Notes under the pieces: generated by a model
The model's database searches: none
What the model was told of the DNA's origin: nothing
Seen by the model: only the letters and a program-made list of their open reading frames with translations
Made by a program: the position numbers and the translations under genes
In this document: positions 34,141-43,200 of the stretch, in pieces
Position numbering within the stretch: the stretch's first letter is position 1
Layout: each line of letters starts with the position of its first letter
Assembly: GCF_041052385.1 (NCBI RefSeq)
Contig: NZ_CP163439.1
Location: 8,173,001 to 8,237,000 of the forward strand
DNA length: 64,000 nt
Direction of reading: 5' to 3'
Source: Streptomyces sp. R28
GTDB taxonomy: Bacteria > Actinomycetota > Actinomycetes > Streptomycetales > Streptomycetaceae

Positions 34141-37100
34141 CTCCGCATCCCACGAACCGCCCGAGCCACCCCCGCGGCCGCCCCGCCCACCGCGACCCCC
34201 GCCGAAGCGAGTGCCAGGGCCCGCGCGCCACGCCCCGCGGGCGCCGGCCGGGCGCCCGGGGCAACCCCGTACGCGCTCCCCGCCACCTCGGACGAGGGCA
34301 GCGCCGACGCCAGCAGTTCCGCCAGGTGGACCGCCTCGTGGCCGCCGCTGTCGAGCTCGTGGATCTGCGTACGGCAGCTGAAGCCGTCCGCGAGGACCAC
34401 GGTGCCGGCGTCCTCCTCCCGCAGCCGCGGCAGCAGGACGCGTTCCGCGCAGGCCCGGCTGACCTCCAGGTGGCCCTGCTCGAAGCCGAAGTTGCCGGCG
34501 AGGCCGCAGCAGCCGGAATCCAGTCGCTCCGCCTCGACCCCGGCCTGGCGCAGCAGCTTCCCGTCGGCCTCCCAGCCCAGTACGGCGTGCTGGTGGCAGT
34601 GCACCTGGGCCAGCGCGCGGGCGGTGCGGTCGGGTACCCGCGGGGGCTCGTATCCCGGGCTGTGCCCGGTGAGCAACTCCGCCAGTGTCACCGTCTGTTC
34701 CGCCAGCCTGCGCACGTCCCGGTCGCCGGGGAACAGCTCGCCCGCGTCCGACCGGAACACGGCGGTACAGCTCGGCTCCAGGCCGACCACCAGCCCGCCC
34801 TCCCGCAGATGACCGGCCAGGTGGCGCACGGTCCGGCTCAGAACGCGTTCGGCGACCCCGAGTTGACCGGTGGAGATCCATGTCAGCCCGCAGCACAGCG
34901 GCTCGCTGGGCATGCTCACGCGCCAGCCCGCGTGCTCCAGCAACTCCACCGCCGCCTGTCCGACGTGCGGCTGGAAGAAGTTGGTGAACGTGTCCGGCCA
35001 TAGCAGCACCGACCCGCGCTCCCCGGCGGAGGAGGAGCCGTGGGAGTCGTCCCGGTCACGGCGGGCGAACCACCGCTGCAGCGACTGCCGCGCGAACAGC
35101 GGCACTTCCCGGTCCTCGACCCCGGCCACCGCGACCGCCGCCCGGGACAGCGGCGGGGTGTGCGTGAACGCGTTGACCACCGGGCCGAGCCCGCCGCGGC
35201 CCACGGCCTGGGCGAGGACCGGCAGCCAGCCCATCGACAGATCGGAGCGGGGCCTGAGCCAGGGCCGCCCCGCGTAGTGGTGGGACAGGAACTCCGCCTT
35301 GTACGTCGCCATGTCGACATCGGCCGGACAGTCGCTCTTGCACCCCTTGCAGGCCAGGCACAGATCGAGCGCGTCCTTGACCGCCGCCGAACGCCAGCCG
35401 TCCCGGATCGCGCTGTCGCCATGCCCGTCGAGCATCTCGAACAGCAGCCGGGCCCGGCCTCGCGTGGAGTGCTCCTCCTCCAGCGTGACCTGGTAGGACG
35501 GGCACATCACCGTGCCGCCCTCGGTTTCGAGGCGACGGCATTTGCCCACGCCCACACACCGGTTGGCGGCCTCGGCGAAGGACCCGCCGTCGTGGGGGAA
35601 GCGGAAGTGCAGGTCGCGGGGGTCCTGCGGCTCCCAGTCGCCGCCCAGCCGCAGGTGCTCATCGAGCCCGTACGGCGCCACGACTTTCCCGGGGTTCATC
35701 CGGTCGGCCGGGTCGAAGATGCCCTTGAGCCGCCCGAACGCCTCCACCAGCTCCTGCCCGAACATCCGCGGCAGCAGCTCACCCCGGCTCTGCCCGTCCC
35801 CGTGCTCGCCGGAGAGGGACCCACCGAACCCGACCACGAGATCGGCCGCCCGCTCCATGAACCGCCGGTAGGCGGCCACGCCCTCGGCGCTGTACAGATC
35901 GAAGGGAATCCGGGTGTGCACGCACCCCTGCCCGAAGTGGCCGTAGAGGCTGGGCCCGGTGTCGCTCAGGTACCCGAACTCCTCGAACAGGGCGTGCAGC
36001 CGCCGCAGGTACTCGCCGAGCCGCTCGGGTGGCACCGCCGAGTCCTCCCAGCCCTCCCACGTGTCCGGGTGGTCGGGGATGTGCGCCGTGGCGCCGAGAC
36101 CGGCCTCGCGGACCTGCCAGAGCTGCTCCTCGTGGGCGGGGTCGTCCAGGAAGGCGACCTCCGCGTCGTGCTCGGACTCGTGCAGTGCGTCCAGCATCCG
36201 GTGCGCGTGCTCGTCGGCCTCCTCGACGGTCTCGCCGCCGAACTGCACCATCAAGAAGGCGTTACCTTCGGGCATTTGGCCGAGGGCCTGCTCATTGAGG
36301 TGCTTGAGCCGCTCGTCGTAGATCAGCTGACGGTCGACCCCCTCCAGCGCGATCGGCTCGTACGGCAGGATCGCCGGTACGGCGTCCGCGGCGAGGGCGA
36401 TGTCCGAGAACCCCAGCACCACCAGTGTGCGTTCCTTCACCACCGGCACCAGCTTCAGCTCCGCCCGCAGGACGGTGACCAGCGTCGACTCGCTGCCGAC
36501 CAGCAGCCCGGCGACGTCGAAGCCGTGCTCGGGGAGGAGGGAGTCGAGGTTGTAGCCGGAGACCCGGCGAGGGATCTGCGGGAAGCGGCGGCGGATGTCG
36601 TCGGCGTGGGTTTCGCGCAGGGCGCGCAGCTGCCGGTACACGGCGGCTCGCAGATCGCCCTGTCCCTCGATCCCGGCGTACTCCTCGTCGCTCGTCCGCC
36701 CGCACCAGAAGCGGGTGCCGTCGTAGAGCAGCACCTCCAGGCGGGCGATGTTGTCGACGACCTTGCCGTGCGCCTGCGCGGTGGCACCGCACGAGTTGTT
36801 GCCGATCATGCCGCCGATCGTGCAGTTGGCGTGGGTGGCGGGCTCGGGGCCGAAGCGCAGGCCCTTCGGGGCGAGTTGCCGGTTGAGCTCGTCGAGGACG
36901 ATGCCCGGCTGGACGACACATGTACGGGCCTCGACGTCGACCGACTCCAGGCCCGTGCAGTACTTCGACCAGTCGATGACGACGGCCGTGTTGGTGCACT
37001 GTCCGGCCAGACTGGTCCCGCCGCCCCGCGACAGCACGGGCGCGCCCTGCTCCCGGGCGACGGCCACCGCCTCCGCGGCCGCCTCGGGGGTGTGCGGCAC

Positions 37101-37283
37101 GACCACGCCGATCGGCGTCTGGCGGAAGTTCGAGGCGTCGGTGGAGTACGCGGCCCGGCTTCCGGCGTCGAAACGGACCTCCCCGTCGACGCGCTCCCGC
37201 AGTGCCGCCTCCAGGGCGGACGGGTCGGGTGGGGGTGCCGTGTCGTGTCGTACGACGGGAGCGGGCAGGTCCGCGATGCCCAT
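34134..37283 (-). CDS. FAD-linked oxidase/Fe-S oxidoreductase fusion (glycolate/D-lactate type)
   Basis: 1049-residue fusion of a GlcD/DLD-type flavoprotein and a GlcF-type iron-sulfur protein; such enzymes oxidise 2-hydroxy acids (glycolate, D-lactate, 2-hydroxyglutarate) and pass electrons to the respiratory chain. Order: FAD_binding_4 domain (VLSRGGGTSLAGQCTN, GMIGNNSCGA), FAD-oxidase C-terminal domain (YGHFGQGCVHTRIPF, GGSLSGEHGDGQSRGELLP), two 4Fe-4S sites (CVGVGKCRRLE...MC near 575-595; CLACKGCKSDCPADVDM near 643-657), then a CCG domain (SGCCGLAGNFGFEQGH near 925). The C-terminal 60 residues are Ala/Gly/Arg-rich. GAGGAGGGG precedes the ATG at 37283. A MarR gene lies 58 bases upstream in the same direction. 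Substrate not deducible. Confidence 0.88.
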   Translation of the reverse strand: MGIADLPAPVVRHDTAPPPDPSALEAALRERVDGEVRFDAGSRAAYSTDASNFRQTPIGVVVPHTPEAAAEAVAVAREQGAPVLSRGGGTSLAGQCTNTAVVIDWSKYCTGLESVDVEARTCVVQPGIVLDELNRQLAPKGLRFGPEPATHANCTIGGMIGNNSCGATAQAHGKVVDNIARLEVLLYDGTRFWCGRTSDEEYAGIEGQGDLRAAVYRQLRALRETHADDIRRRFPQIPRRVSGYNLDSLLPEHGFDVAGLLVGSESTLVTVLRAELKLVPVVKERTLVVLGFSDIALAADAVPAILPYEPIALEGVDRQLIYDERLKHLNEQALGQMPEGNAFLMVQFGGETVEEADEHAHRMLDALHESEHDAEVAFLDDPAHEEQLWQVREAGLGATAHIPDHPDTWEGWEDSAVPPERLGEYLRRLHALFEEFGYLSDTGPSLYGHFGQGCVHTRIPFDLYSAEGVAAYRRFMERAADLVVGFGGSLSGEHGDGQSRGELLPRMFGQELVEAFGRLKGIFDPADRMNPGKVVAPYGLDEHLRLGGDWEPQDPRDLHFRFPHDGGSFAEAANRCVGVGKCRRLETEGGTVMCPSYQVTLEEEHSTRGRARLLFEMLDGHGDSAIRDGWRSAAVKDALDLCLACKGCKSDCPADVDMATYKAEFLSHHYAGRPWLRPRSDLSMGWLPVLAQAVGRGGLGPVVNAFTHTPPLSRAAVAVAGVEDREVPLFARQSLQRWFARRDRDDSHGSSSAGERGSVLLWPDTFTNFFQPHVGQAAVELLEHAGWRVSMPSEPLCCGLTWISTGQLGVAERVLSRTVRHLAGHLREGGLVVGLEPSCTAVFRSDAGELFPGDRDVRRLAEQTVTLAELLTGHSPGYEPPRVPDRTARALAQVHCHQHAVLGWEADGKLLRQAGVEAERLDSGCCGLAGNFGFEQGHLEVSRACAERVLLPRLREEDAGTVVLADGFSCRTQIHELDSGGHEAVHLAELLASALPSSEVAGSAYGVAPGARPAPAGRGARALALASAGVAVGGAAAGVARAVRGMRRG

Positions 37284-37341
37284 GAACCCCTCCTCGGTGT
37301 CGGTGCGGGGGCCACCCGGGTACCCGCAACCGCACCGGCGA

Positions 37342-37824
37342 CTACTCCGGCGTCGCCTCCCCGGCGAAGTCGGGCATCAGCGCGCACATCGCCTGGCGCT
37401 GGGCGGGACCCATGAACCGTGCGAGCGCCTCCTTGACCGTCTCGGCGAGGACCCCGGAGGCCTCCTTGATCAGGCCCCGTGCCTTCTCGGTGAGCGCGAC
37501 CTCGACGCCCCGCTTGTCGCCGCACACCGACCTGCGGGTGACCAGGCCGGCGTGCTGGAGGCAGGCGATCTGGTAGGTGAGCCGGGTCTTGGGGCGGCCC
37601 AGGAGCTCGGCGATCCGCGTCATGCGCAGCGCCTGGCCGGGGTCCGCGGCGAGCAGGCACAGGACCAGGAACTCGTCGTGCGAGACGTCCAGCCGTTCCT
37701 TGACGACGTTGCGCAGCTCCTGCTCGACGGCTCCTGTCGCGGCCAGCATCAGCATCCAGGCGTGCAGTTCGACGGGCAGGAGTCCGTCGCCGGAGGCGGA
37801 GGGGCATGCGGGGAGGTCGGCCAT
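37342..37824 (-). CDS. MarR family transcriptional regulator
   Basis: 160-residue MarR-type winged helix. Helix-turn-helix segment RMTRIAELLGRPKTRLTYQI at about residues 70-90, wing with RRSVCGDKRGVEVALTEKA, and N- and C-terminal helices for dimerisation (LMLAATGAVEQELRNVVKER; GPAQRQAMCALMPDF). Cys at about 96 sits in the wing and a second near the C terminus; redox sensing is possible but unproven. It is divergent from YceI with two similar palindromes in the 109-base gap, the usual arrangement for autoregulation, and 58 bases before the large oxidoreductase on the same strand. Confidence 0.9.
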   Translation of the reverse strand: MADLPACPSASGDGLLPVELHAWMLMLAATGAVEQELRNVVKERLDVSHDEFLVLCLLAADPGQALRMTRIAELLGRPKTRLTYQIACLQHAGLVTRRSVCGDKRGVEVALTEKARGLIKEASGVLAETVKEALARFMGPAQRQAMCALMPDFAGEATPE

Positions 37825-37844
37825 GATTTCGAGTGTAGCTGTTG

Positions 37845-37889
37845 TTCAAAATTGGAGTATCGGCTAGCGTGTGGTCATCCAAATTTGGA
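37845..37889. promoter_or_regulatory. Two MarR operator candidates
   Basis: TCCAAATTTGGA (37878-37889) is a perfect 12-base palindrome and TTCAAAATTGGA (37845-37856) is a near copy. Their centres are 33 bases apart, about three helical turns, so bound dimers would face the same side of the DNA. They are AT-rich islands in a very GC-rich gap between the divergent marR and yceI genes. Confidence 0.7.
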
Positions 37890-37933
37890 CTACATCCCCT
37901 GATGATCCCCCCGATGCTCAGGAGTGAAAGATC

Positions 37934-38452
37934 ATGACCGTCGCCGTCGGAACCGGAACCTGGCAGCTCGACCCCGCCGCCTCCACCGTCGCCCTCCGGC
38001 ACAAGACCTTCTGGGGCCTGGTCACCGTGAAGGGCACCTTCACCGCCGTCACCGGCAACGGCGAGGTGCGCCCCGACGGCTCCGCCATCGGCACGATCAC
38101 CCTGGACGCCGCCTCCCTGGACACCCGCAACGCCAAGCGTGACGAGCACCTGCGCGGCGCCGACTTCTTCGACGCCGCCCACCACCCCGAGATCACCTTC
38201 TCGGTCCGCAGCGCCGACCTCCGCGCCGACGACACCGTGCACGTCGTCGGTCAGCTCACCGTCCGCGGCATCAGCCGCCCCAAGTCCTTCACCGCCCGCC
38301 TCGTCGGCGCGGACGCCGACGCGCTCACCCTGGACACCGAGTTCACCGTCGACCGCGCCCAGTTCGGCATGGGCTGGAACCAGCTCGGCATGATCCGCGG
38401 CCTGACCACGGTCGCCGGCACGCTCCGCTTCACCCGGACCGCGGCAGCCTGA
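37934..38452 (+). CDS. YceI family protein
   Basis: 172-residue lipocalin-like beta-barrel protein; YceI proteins bind isoprenoid or other amphiphilic molecules. Signatures are GTWQLDPAASTVALRHKTFW at the start, VTVKGTFTAVTGNGEV, LDTRNAKRDEHLRGADFFDA and HPEITFSV, and VVGQLTVRGISRPKSF. There is no signal peptide, so it is cytoplasmic, as in most Streptomyces copies. GGAGTGAAAG precedes the ATG at 37934. The gene is divergent from marR, which probably represses it. Its last 23 bases overlap the 3' end of the convergent membrane protein gene. Confidence 0.93.
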   Translation: MTVAVGTGTWQLDPAASTVALRHKTFWGLVTVKGTFTAVTGNGEVRPDGSAIGTITLDAASLDTRNAKRDEHLRGADFFDAAHHPEITFSVRSADLRADDTVHVVGQLTVRGISRPKSFTARLVGADADALTLDTEFTVDRAQFGMGWNQLGMIRGLTTVAGTLRFTRTAAA

Positions 38453-40151
38453 CGTCGGCGCTCGACAGCGTCTGCGGTACGGCCGTGAAGGCCCGCAGCC
38501 GGATCCGTACGCCCGGCCGGGGGAGGGCGAACCTCCCTGCGGGCGGCCGGAGTTCATAGCTCGCCGTCGTGTGAGCGGGCAGCGCGGCAGGTCCTCGTAT
38601 GACCGTCCAGTACTGGTCCATGCCCTGGCCCGTGGTGAGCGTGAAGTGCGGGGTCAGGGCGGCGGCTTCCGTGTTGGTGACCTCGACGTCCAGACGGGTC
38701 ACGGTGGTCGACGTCGCCCAACGTGCCGACGTCACCCGCATGCCCAGCGGCGGCGTCCCGGTCGCCGCCCATGCCGCGCTCGCCAGGGCCGGGGTGAGCA
38801 GCAGCGCGGCCGCCGCGATCCGCGCCGGACGCCGGCGGAGCACTCTGGGGCGCGGATGCCAGGCGGTGGCGAATTCCGAAGCGGGCGCGGTGACCGCCGC
38901 CGCCAGCCACAGCGGCGTCATCATCAGGTAGTAGCCGTCCTGCGACCGGGTCGCCAGAAAGAACGCGCACCACGGCAGGACGGTCGCCGCGGGCCCAAGC
39001 CGCCGCACGAACAGCACGAAGAGGACGAGCAGCCCCGCCGCCAGCAGCATGCTCGCGTGCGCGTACCAGTCGAGCCGGTCGCTGCCGTCGGTGAAGTACA
39101 GCGAGATGCCGACCACCCCCTGCCCGTGGATCACCGCACCCTGCGTCAGCGGCAGCGCGATGCCCCGGATCCAGGTGCCCGGCTCACTCACGACGAAGTA
39201 CGTGTTGAGCAACAGCCATACGACCCCGGCGGCCCCGGCGAACCGCGCCACCACCAGCCCCGCCGCGCGTGCGCCCAGCTCCCCGCGCCGCACGGCGTAG
39301 ATCCCGGCCAGCAGAAACGGCGCGACGAACCACGGCAGTTGCTGCGCCGCACACGCCGCCCCGAGACACGCCGCCCGCGCCAGCCCCCCGGCCCCGAGCC
39401 GCCCGCCCCGCCCGATCCGCGGCCACCGCACCACCACCGGCACCAGCAGGGCCAGCGCCACGATCGCCGGATAGCCGAGGCGGCCGTACGAGGGCAGGAA
39501 GCCGAAGCCCAGGTACCCCATGGTCGCCGCCGACCGCCACGGCGTGGGCAGCATCCGCCACAGCGCGACGGCGCCGGCGACGAGGGCGGCCGTGCTCACC
39601 GCGGTGGCGGGCATGCCCCCGTGCCCCAGCCACAGCAGCGGTGCCGTCAGCAGCGGGGCCAGCGGCGGATAGCCGTACGTGAAGTCGTAGCCGCCCGTCA
39701 CCGTCGGGGTGAGCGCGACGCCGTGGCCGAACAGCCAGGGCCACGGCTGCCCGTAGACGGGGTGCCCGGCGACCAGTTCCCGGGCGGCCTGGGTGGTGAG
39801 GATCGCCTCGTCGCTGCCCGCGTGGTTCATCGCCCACGCGCAGAGCGTCAGCGTCACGGCGGTCACCAGGACACACAGGTCGAGGCGGGCCAGTGACCTC
39901 GCCCGCCGGACGACCAGTGCCAGCACGCCACAGACCAGGATCGAGGCGTAGCACATCGAGATGGCCGCGGCCACGACGAGACGGTGACCGGCCGCCTGCG
40001 TCCAGATCGCGCGCGTGCCTATGAAGAGGCTGACGTCCGCGAGGAGCGTCAGGACCCGGTGCCACTGGGCGGGGGGTTCGAGGATCGTGGCGGGCACCGA
40101 CCACTGCGTCCGTCGGCCGGGCGTCACCAGCTGCTGTTCTGCCAACTGCAC
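38430..40151 (-). CDS. Polytopic membrane protein, GT87/DUF2029-like
   Basis: 573-residue integral membrane protein with about eleven hydrophobic helices between residues 30 and 450 and a C-terminal non-membrane beta-rich domain (VTSARWATSTTVTRLDVEVTN onward, about residues 465-573). The long loop after the third helix contains GSDEAILTTQAARELVAGH and GYDFTYGYPPLAPLLTAP, which recalls the GT-C fold of DUF2029/GT87 polyprenyl-phosphate mannosyltransferases with an acidic pair near the first outer loop. Family assignment is tentative. The GTG at 40151 is the start of the open frame; no clear ribosome-binding site. The 3' end overlaps the convergent YceI gene by 23 bases. Confidence 0.65.
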   Translation of the reverse strand: MQLAEQQLVTPGRRTQWSVPATILEPPAQWHRVLTLLADVSLFIGTRAIWTQAAGHRLVVAAAISMCYASILVCGVLALVVRRARSLARLDLCVLVTAVTLTLCAWAMNHAGSDEAILTTQAARELVAGHPVYGQPWPWLFGHGVALTPTVTGGYDFTYGYPPLAPLLTAPLLWLGHGGMPATAVSTAALVAGAVALWRMLPTPWRSAATMGYLGFGFLPSYGRLGYPAIVALALLVPVVVRWPRIGRGGRLGAGGLARAACLGAACAAQQLPWFVAPFLLAGIYAVRRGELGARAAGLVVARFAGAAGVVWLLLNTYFVVSEPGTWIRGIALPLTQGAVIHGQGVVGISLYFTDGSDRLDWYAHASMLLAAGLLVLFVLFVRRLGPAATVLPWCAFFLATRSQDGYYLMMTPLWLAAAVTAPASEFATAWHPRPRVLRRRPARIAAAALLLTPALASAAWAATGTPPLGMRVTSARWATSTTVTRLDVEVTNTEAAALTPHFTLTTGQGMDQYWTVIRGPAALPAHTTASYELRPPAGRFALPRPGVRIRLRAFTAVPQTLSSADVRLPRSG

Positions 40152-40261
40152 GGCACCGGACGGTAATCAGGCCTGGTGAGCGGGGCGCCGAGGGAGGTGA
40201 AGAGTCCGGTGTGAGGCAGGTGAGAGATCCCCGGGGCCCGCTGGGGCCGCCCCGGCGAAGG

Positions 40262-43200
40262 TCAGTAGACGTCCCGGACGTACCGCTTGGCCGCCGCCAG
40301 CTGCTTCACGTACGCCGACGCCTCGGCCTCCGTCAGCCCGCCGTGCGCGACCGCGATGTCCCTGAGCGCCTGGTCCACGTCCTTGGCCATGCGCGAGGCG
40401 TCGCCGCAGACGTAGAAGTGGGCGCCGTCCTGGAGCCAGCGCCACAGCTCCGGGCCGTGTTCACGCATCCGGTCCTGGACGTACACCTTGTTGCGCTGGT
40501 CGCGCGAGAAGGCGGTGTCGAGCCGGGCGAGGGCGCCCCCGTCGAGCAGCGCCGTCAGCTCGTCCTCGTAGTAGAAGTCGCTGGCCCGGTGCTGCTCCCC
40601 GAAGAACAGCCAGTTGGGCGCCTTGTGCCCGAGCGCGTGCCGCTCCTGCAGGAAGCCGACGAAGGGCGCGACACCCGTACCGGGGCCGACCATGACCATC
40701 GGCGTGGCGGCGTCCGCGGGCGGCCGGAAGTGCGGGGAACGCTGCACGAAGACCGGCACCTCGGTGTCCGGCTCGGCGTCGGCGAGGAAGGGCGAGCAGA
40801 CCCCGCCGCGCGGCCGGCCGTGCAGGTTCTCGTACCGCACGACGGAGACCGTGAGCGAGACGCTGTGCGGGTCGACGAGCGGGCTGGACGATATGGAGTA
40901 CAGACGCGGCTGGAGCTTCCTGAGCACCCCGGCCCACTCCGCGGCGCCCGCCCGCACGGGGTGTTCGGCGATGACGTCCACCGCCTGCCGCCCCCAACTC
41001 CACTGCGCCAGACGGTCCTTGTTGTCCGGCCGCAGCAGCCGACGCAACTCCCGGTCGTCACGGACGCGTTCGGCGACGAAGCGGAGCAGGTCGGAGGTGA
41101 TCTTCGTGATGTCGAGATGCCGGTGCAGTGCCTCGGCGAAGGAGACCTCGCCGACGCCGTCCAGCTGCACGGCGGTTGAGCCGTCGACGCCCGTCACCGC
41201 GAGCCACTCCTCCACCAGCGCGGTCGAGTTGACCGGACGGACGCCGAGCGCGTCGCCCGCCTCGTACGTCAGCGAGGTCCCGCTCGTGTCGAAGGTGAAG
41301 CGCCGCACCTCCTTGCCCGCGCCTGGCAGGCTGAGCAGCCGGTTGCCGACGAGGCGGGCGCCGGCGGGGGCGGGCTTGGCACTGGCCTTCGGGGCCTTCG
41401 GGGCTTGCGGCTTCTCGACCGTGGGTACGTCCGTGCCACCCAGTGCTGTGAGGACGTGGTCGAGCCACGCACCGGCGGACGGCTCGTAGTCCGGTTCGCA
41501 ATCCGTACGAGGGGCCAGGCGCACCGCGCCCAGCTCGTCCAGCCGCGCGTCGAGCCGCCGCCCGTGCCCGCAGAAGTCGTCGTACGAGGAGTCGCCGAAG
41601 GCGAGCACGGCGTACCGCACTCCGTCCAGCCGTGGAGCCCCCTCCTCGGCCAGCGTGTCCCAGAAGCCCGACCCGTTGTCGGGCGCGTCGCCGTCGCCGA
41701 ACGTGCTGGTGATCAGCAGCAGGTCGGCTCCGGACGGCAGCGTGCCCGGGTCGGTGTCGTCCATGCCGACGAGGGTCGCCCGGTGCCCGTCTGCGGAGAG
41801 CCGTTCGGCCACGGATCCGGCGAACTCCTCGGCGTTCCCGGTCTGCGAGGCCCACAGCACGACGACCTCGCGGCCGGGCTGCCGCACGACGGGGGGCTCG
41901 GCCGCCGACCGTGAGTACATGCCGGCGAGAACGCCGTTGACCCACATCGCGTGCTCGGGGCTGAAGGGTGCGTCCGGCGGCAGGACGGGGACGCCGGGCG
42001 CGCCGGTCTCGATGCCGGCGAGGAAGCCGGTCAGATAGAGGCGTTCCTGGGCGGTCAGGACGGGCGGCGGGGTGGGGTCGAGCCCGAACGGGTCGGCGCC
42101 CGGGGTGACGGAGGTCGGGACGATGACCTCGGCGGGCCGCATCGAGGCCGGCACCGCGGCCGGAGGCAGGGCCGGCTCGTTGACCTTGGCCAGCGACACG
42201 GCGCACACCTTGAACTCGGGCTGGAAGGAGATCGGATCCACCGCGTCGCTCGTCACCGCGTTGACGCTCAGATACTCCCCGAACAGGTCGTTCCAGTGGA
42301 ACGGAGCGAAACAGCCCCCGGGCCGCACCCGATCGGTCACCACCGCCGGCAGCACCGCCCGCCCCCGCCGCGAGGCGACCTCCACCCGGTCCCCGTCGGC
42401 GACCTCCAGCGCTCGCGCGTCCTGCGGGTGCACCTCGACGAACGGCCCTGAGTTGAGCTTGTTGAGCTTGGCGACCCTTCCGGTCTTGGTCAGCGTGTGC
42501 CACTGGTGCTGCACCCGCCCCGTGTTCAGCACGAAGGGGTAGTCGTCGTCCGGCATCTCGGCGGCCGGCATGTGCGGCCGCGCGTGGAAGACACCCCGCC
42601 CGCTCGCGGTCGGGAACCGCAGCTCGCCGTCCGCGTCGACGTACCGGATCGGGTTGCGCTCCGGCCCGTCCACGTCGGCGGCCGGCCACTGCACGGGCGT
42701 GGTGCGCAGCCGCTCGTACGTCACCCCGCGCACATCCCAGCCGGTCACCGGGTTCCAGGCCCGCCGTATCTCCTCGAAGACGTCCTCGGCACTGTCGTAC
42801 GAGAACCCCTTCTCGTACCCCATCGCCCGCGCGACGGATGCGATGATCCGCCAGTCCGCCATCGCCTCCCCGGGCGGGTCGGCCGCCGACCGGGTCAGCG
42901 TCAGATTGCGCTCACTGTTGACGAAGACGCCCTCGCCCTCGGTCCACATGGCGCCGGGCAGCACGACATCGGCGTACGCGTTGGTCTCGGTCTCACCGAA
43001 GACGTCCTGCGTGACGACGAACTCGGCGGCCTCCAGCCCCTCGATGACGGTACGGCGATTGGCGACCGAGGCGACGGGGTTGGTGCAGATGATCCAGCAG
43101 GCCTTGATCTCCCCGTCGGCCATCTTCTGGAACATCTCGACGGTGCCCTTGCCCACCCCGTCGGCGCGCAGACTGCCCGGCGGCAGCTCCCACAGCTCCT

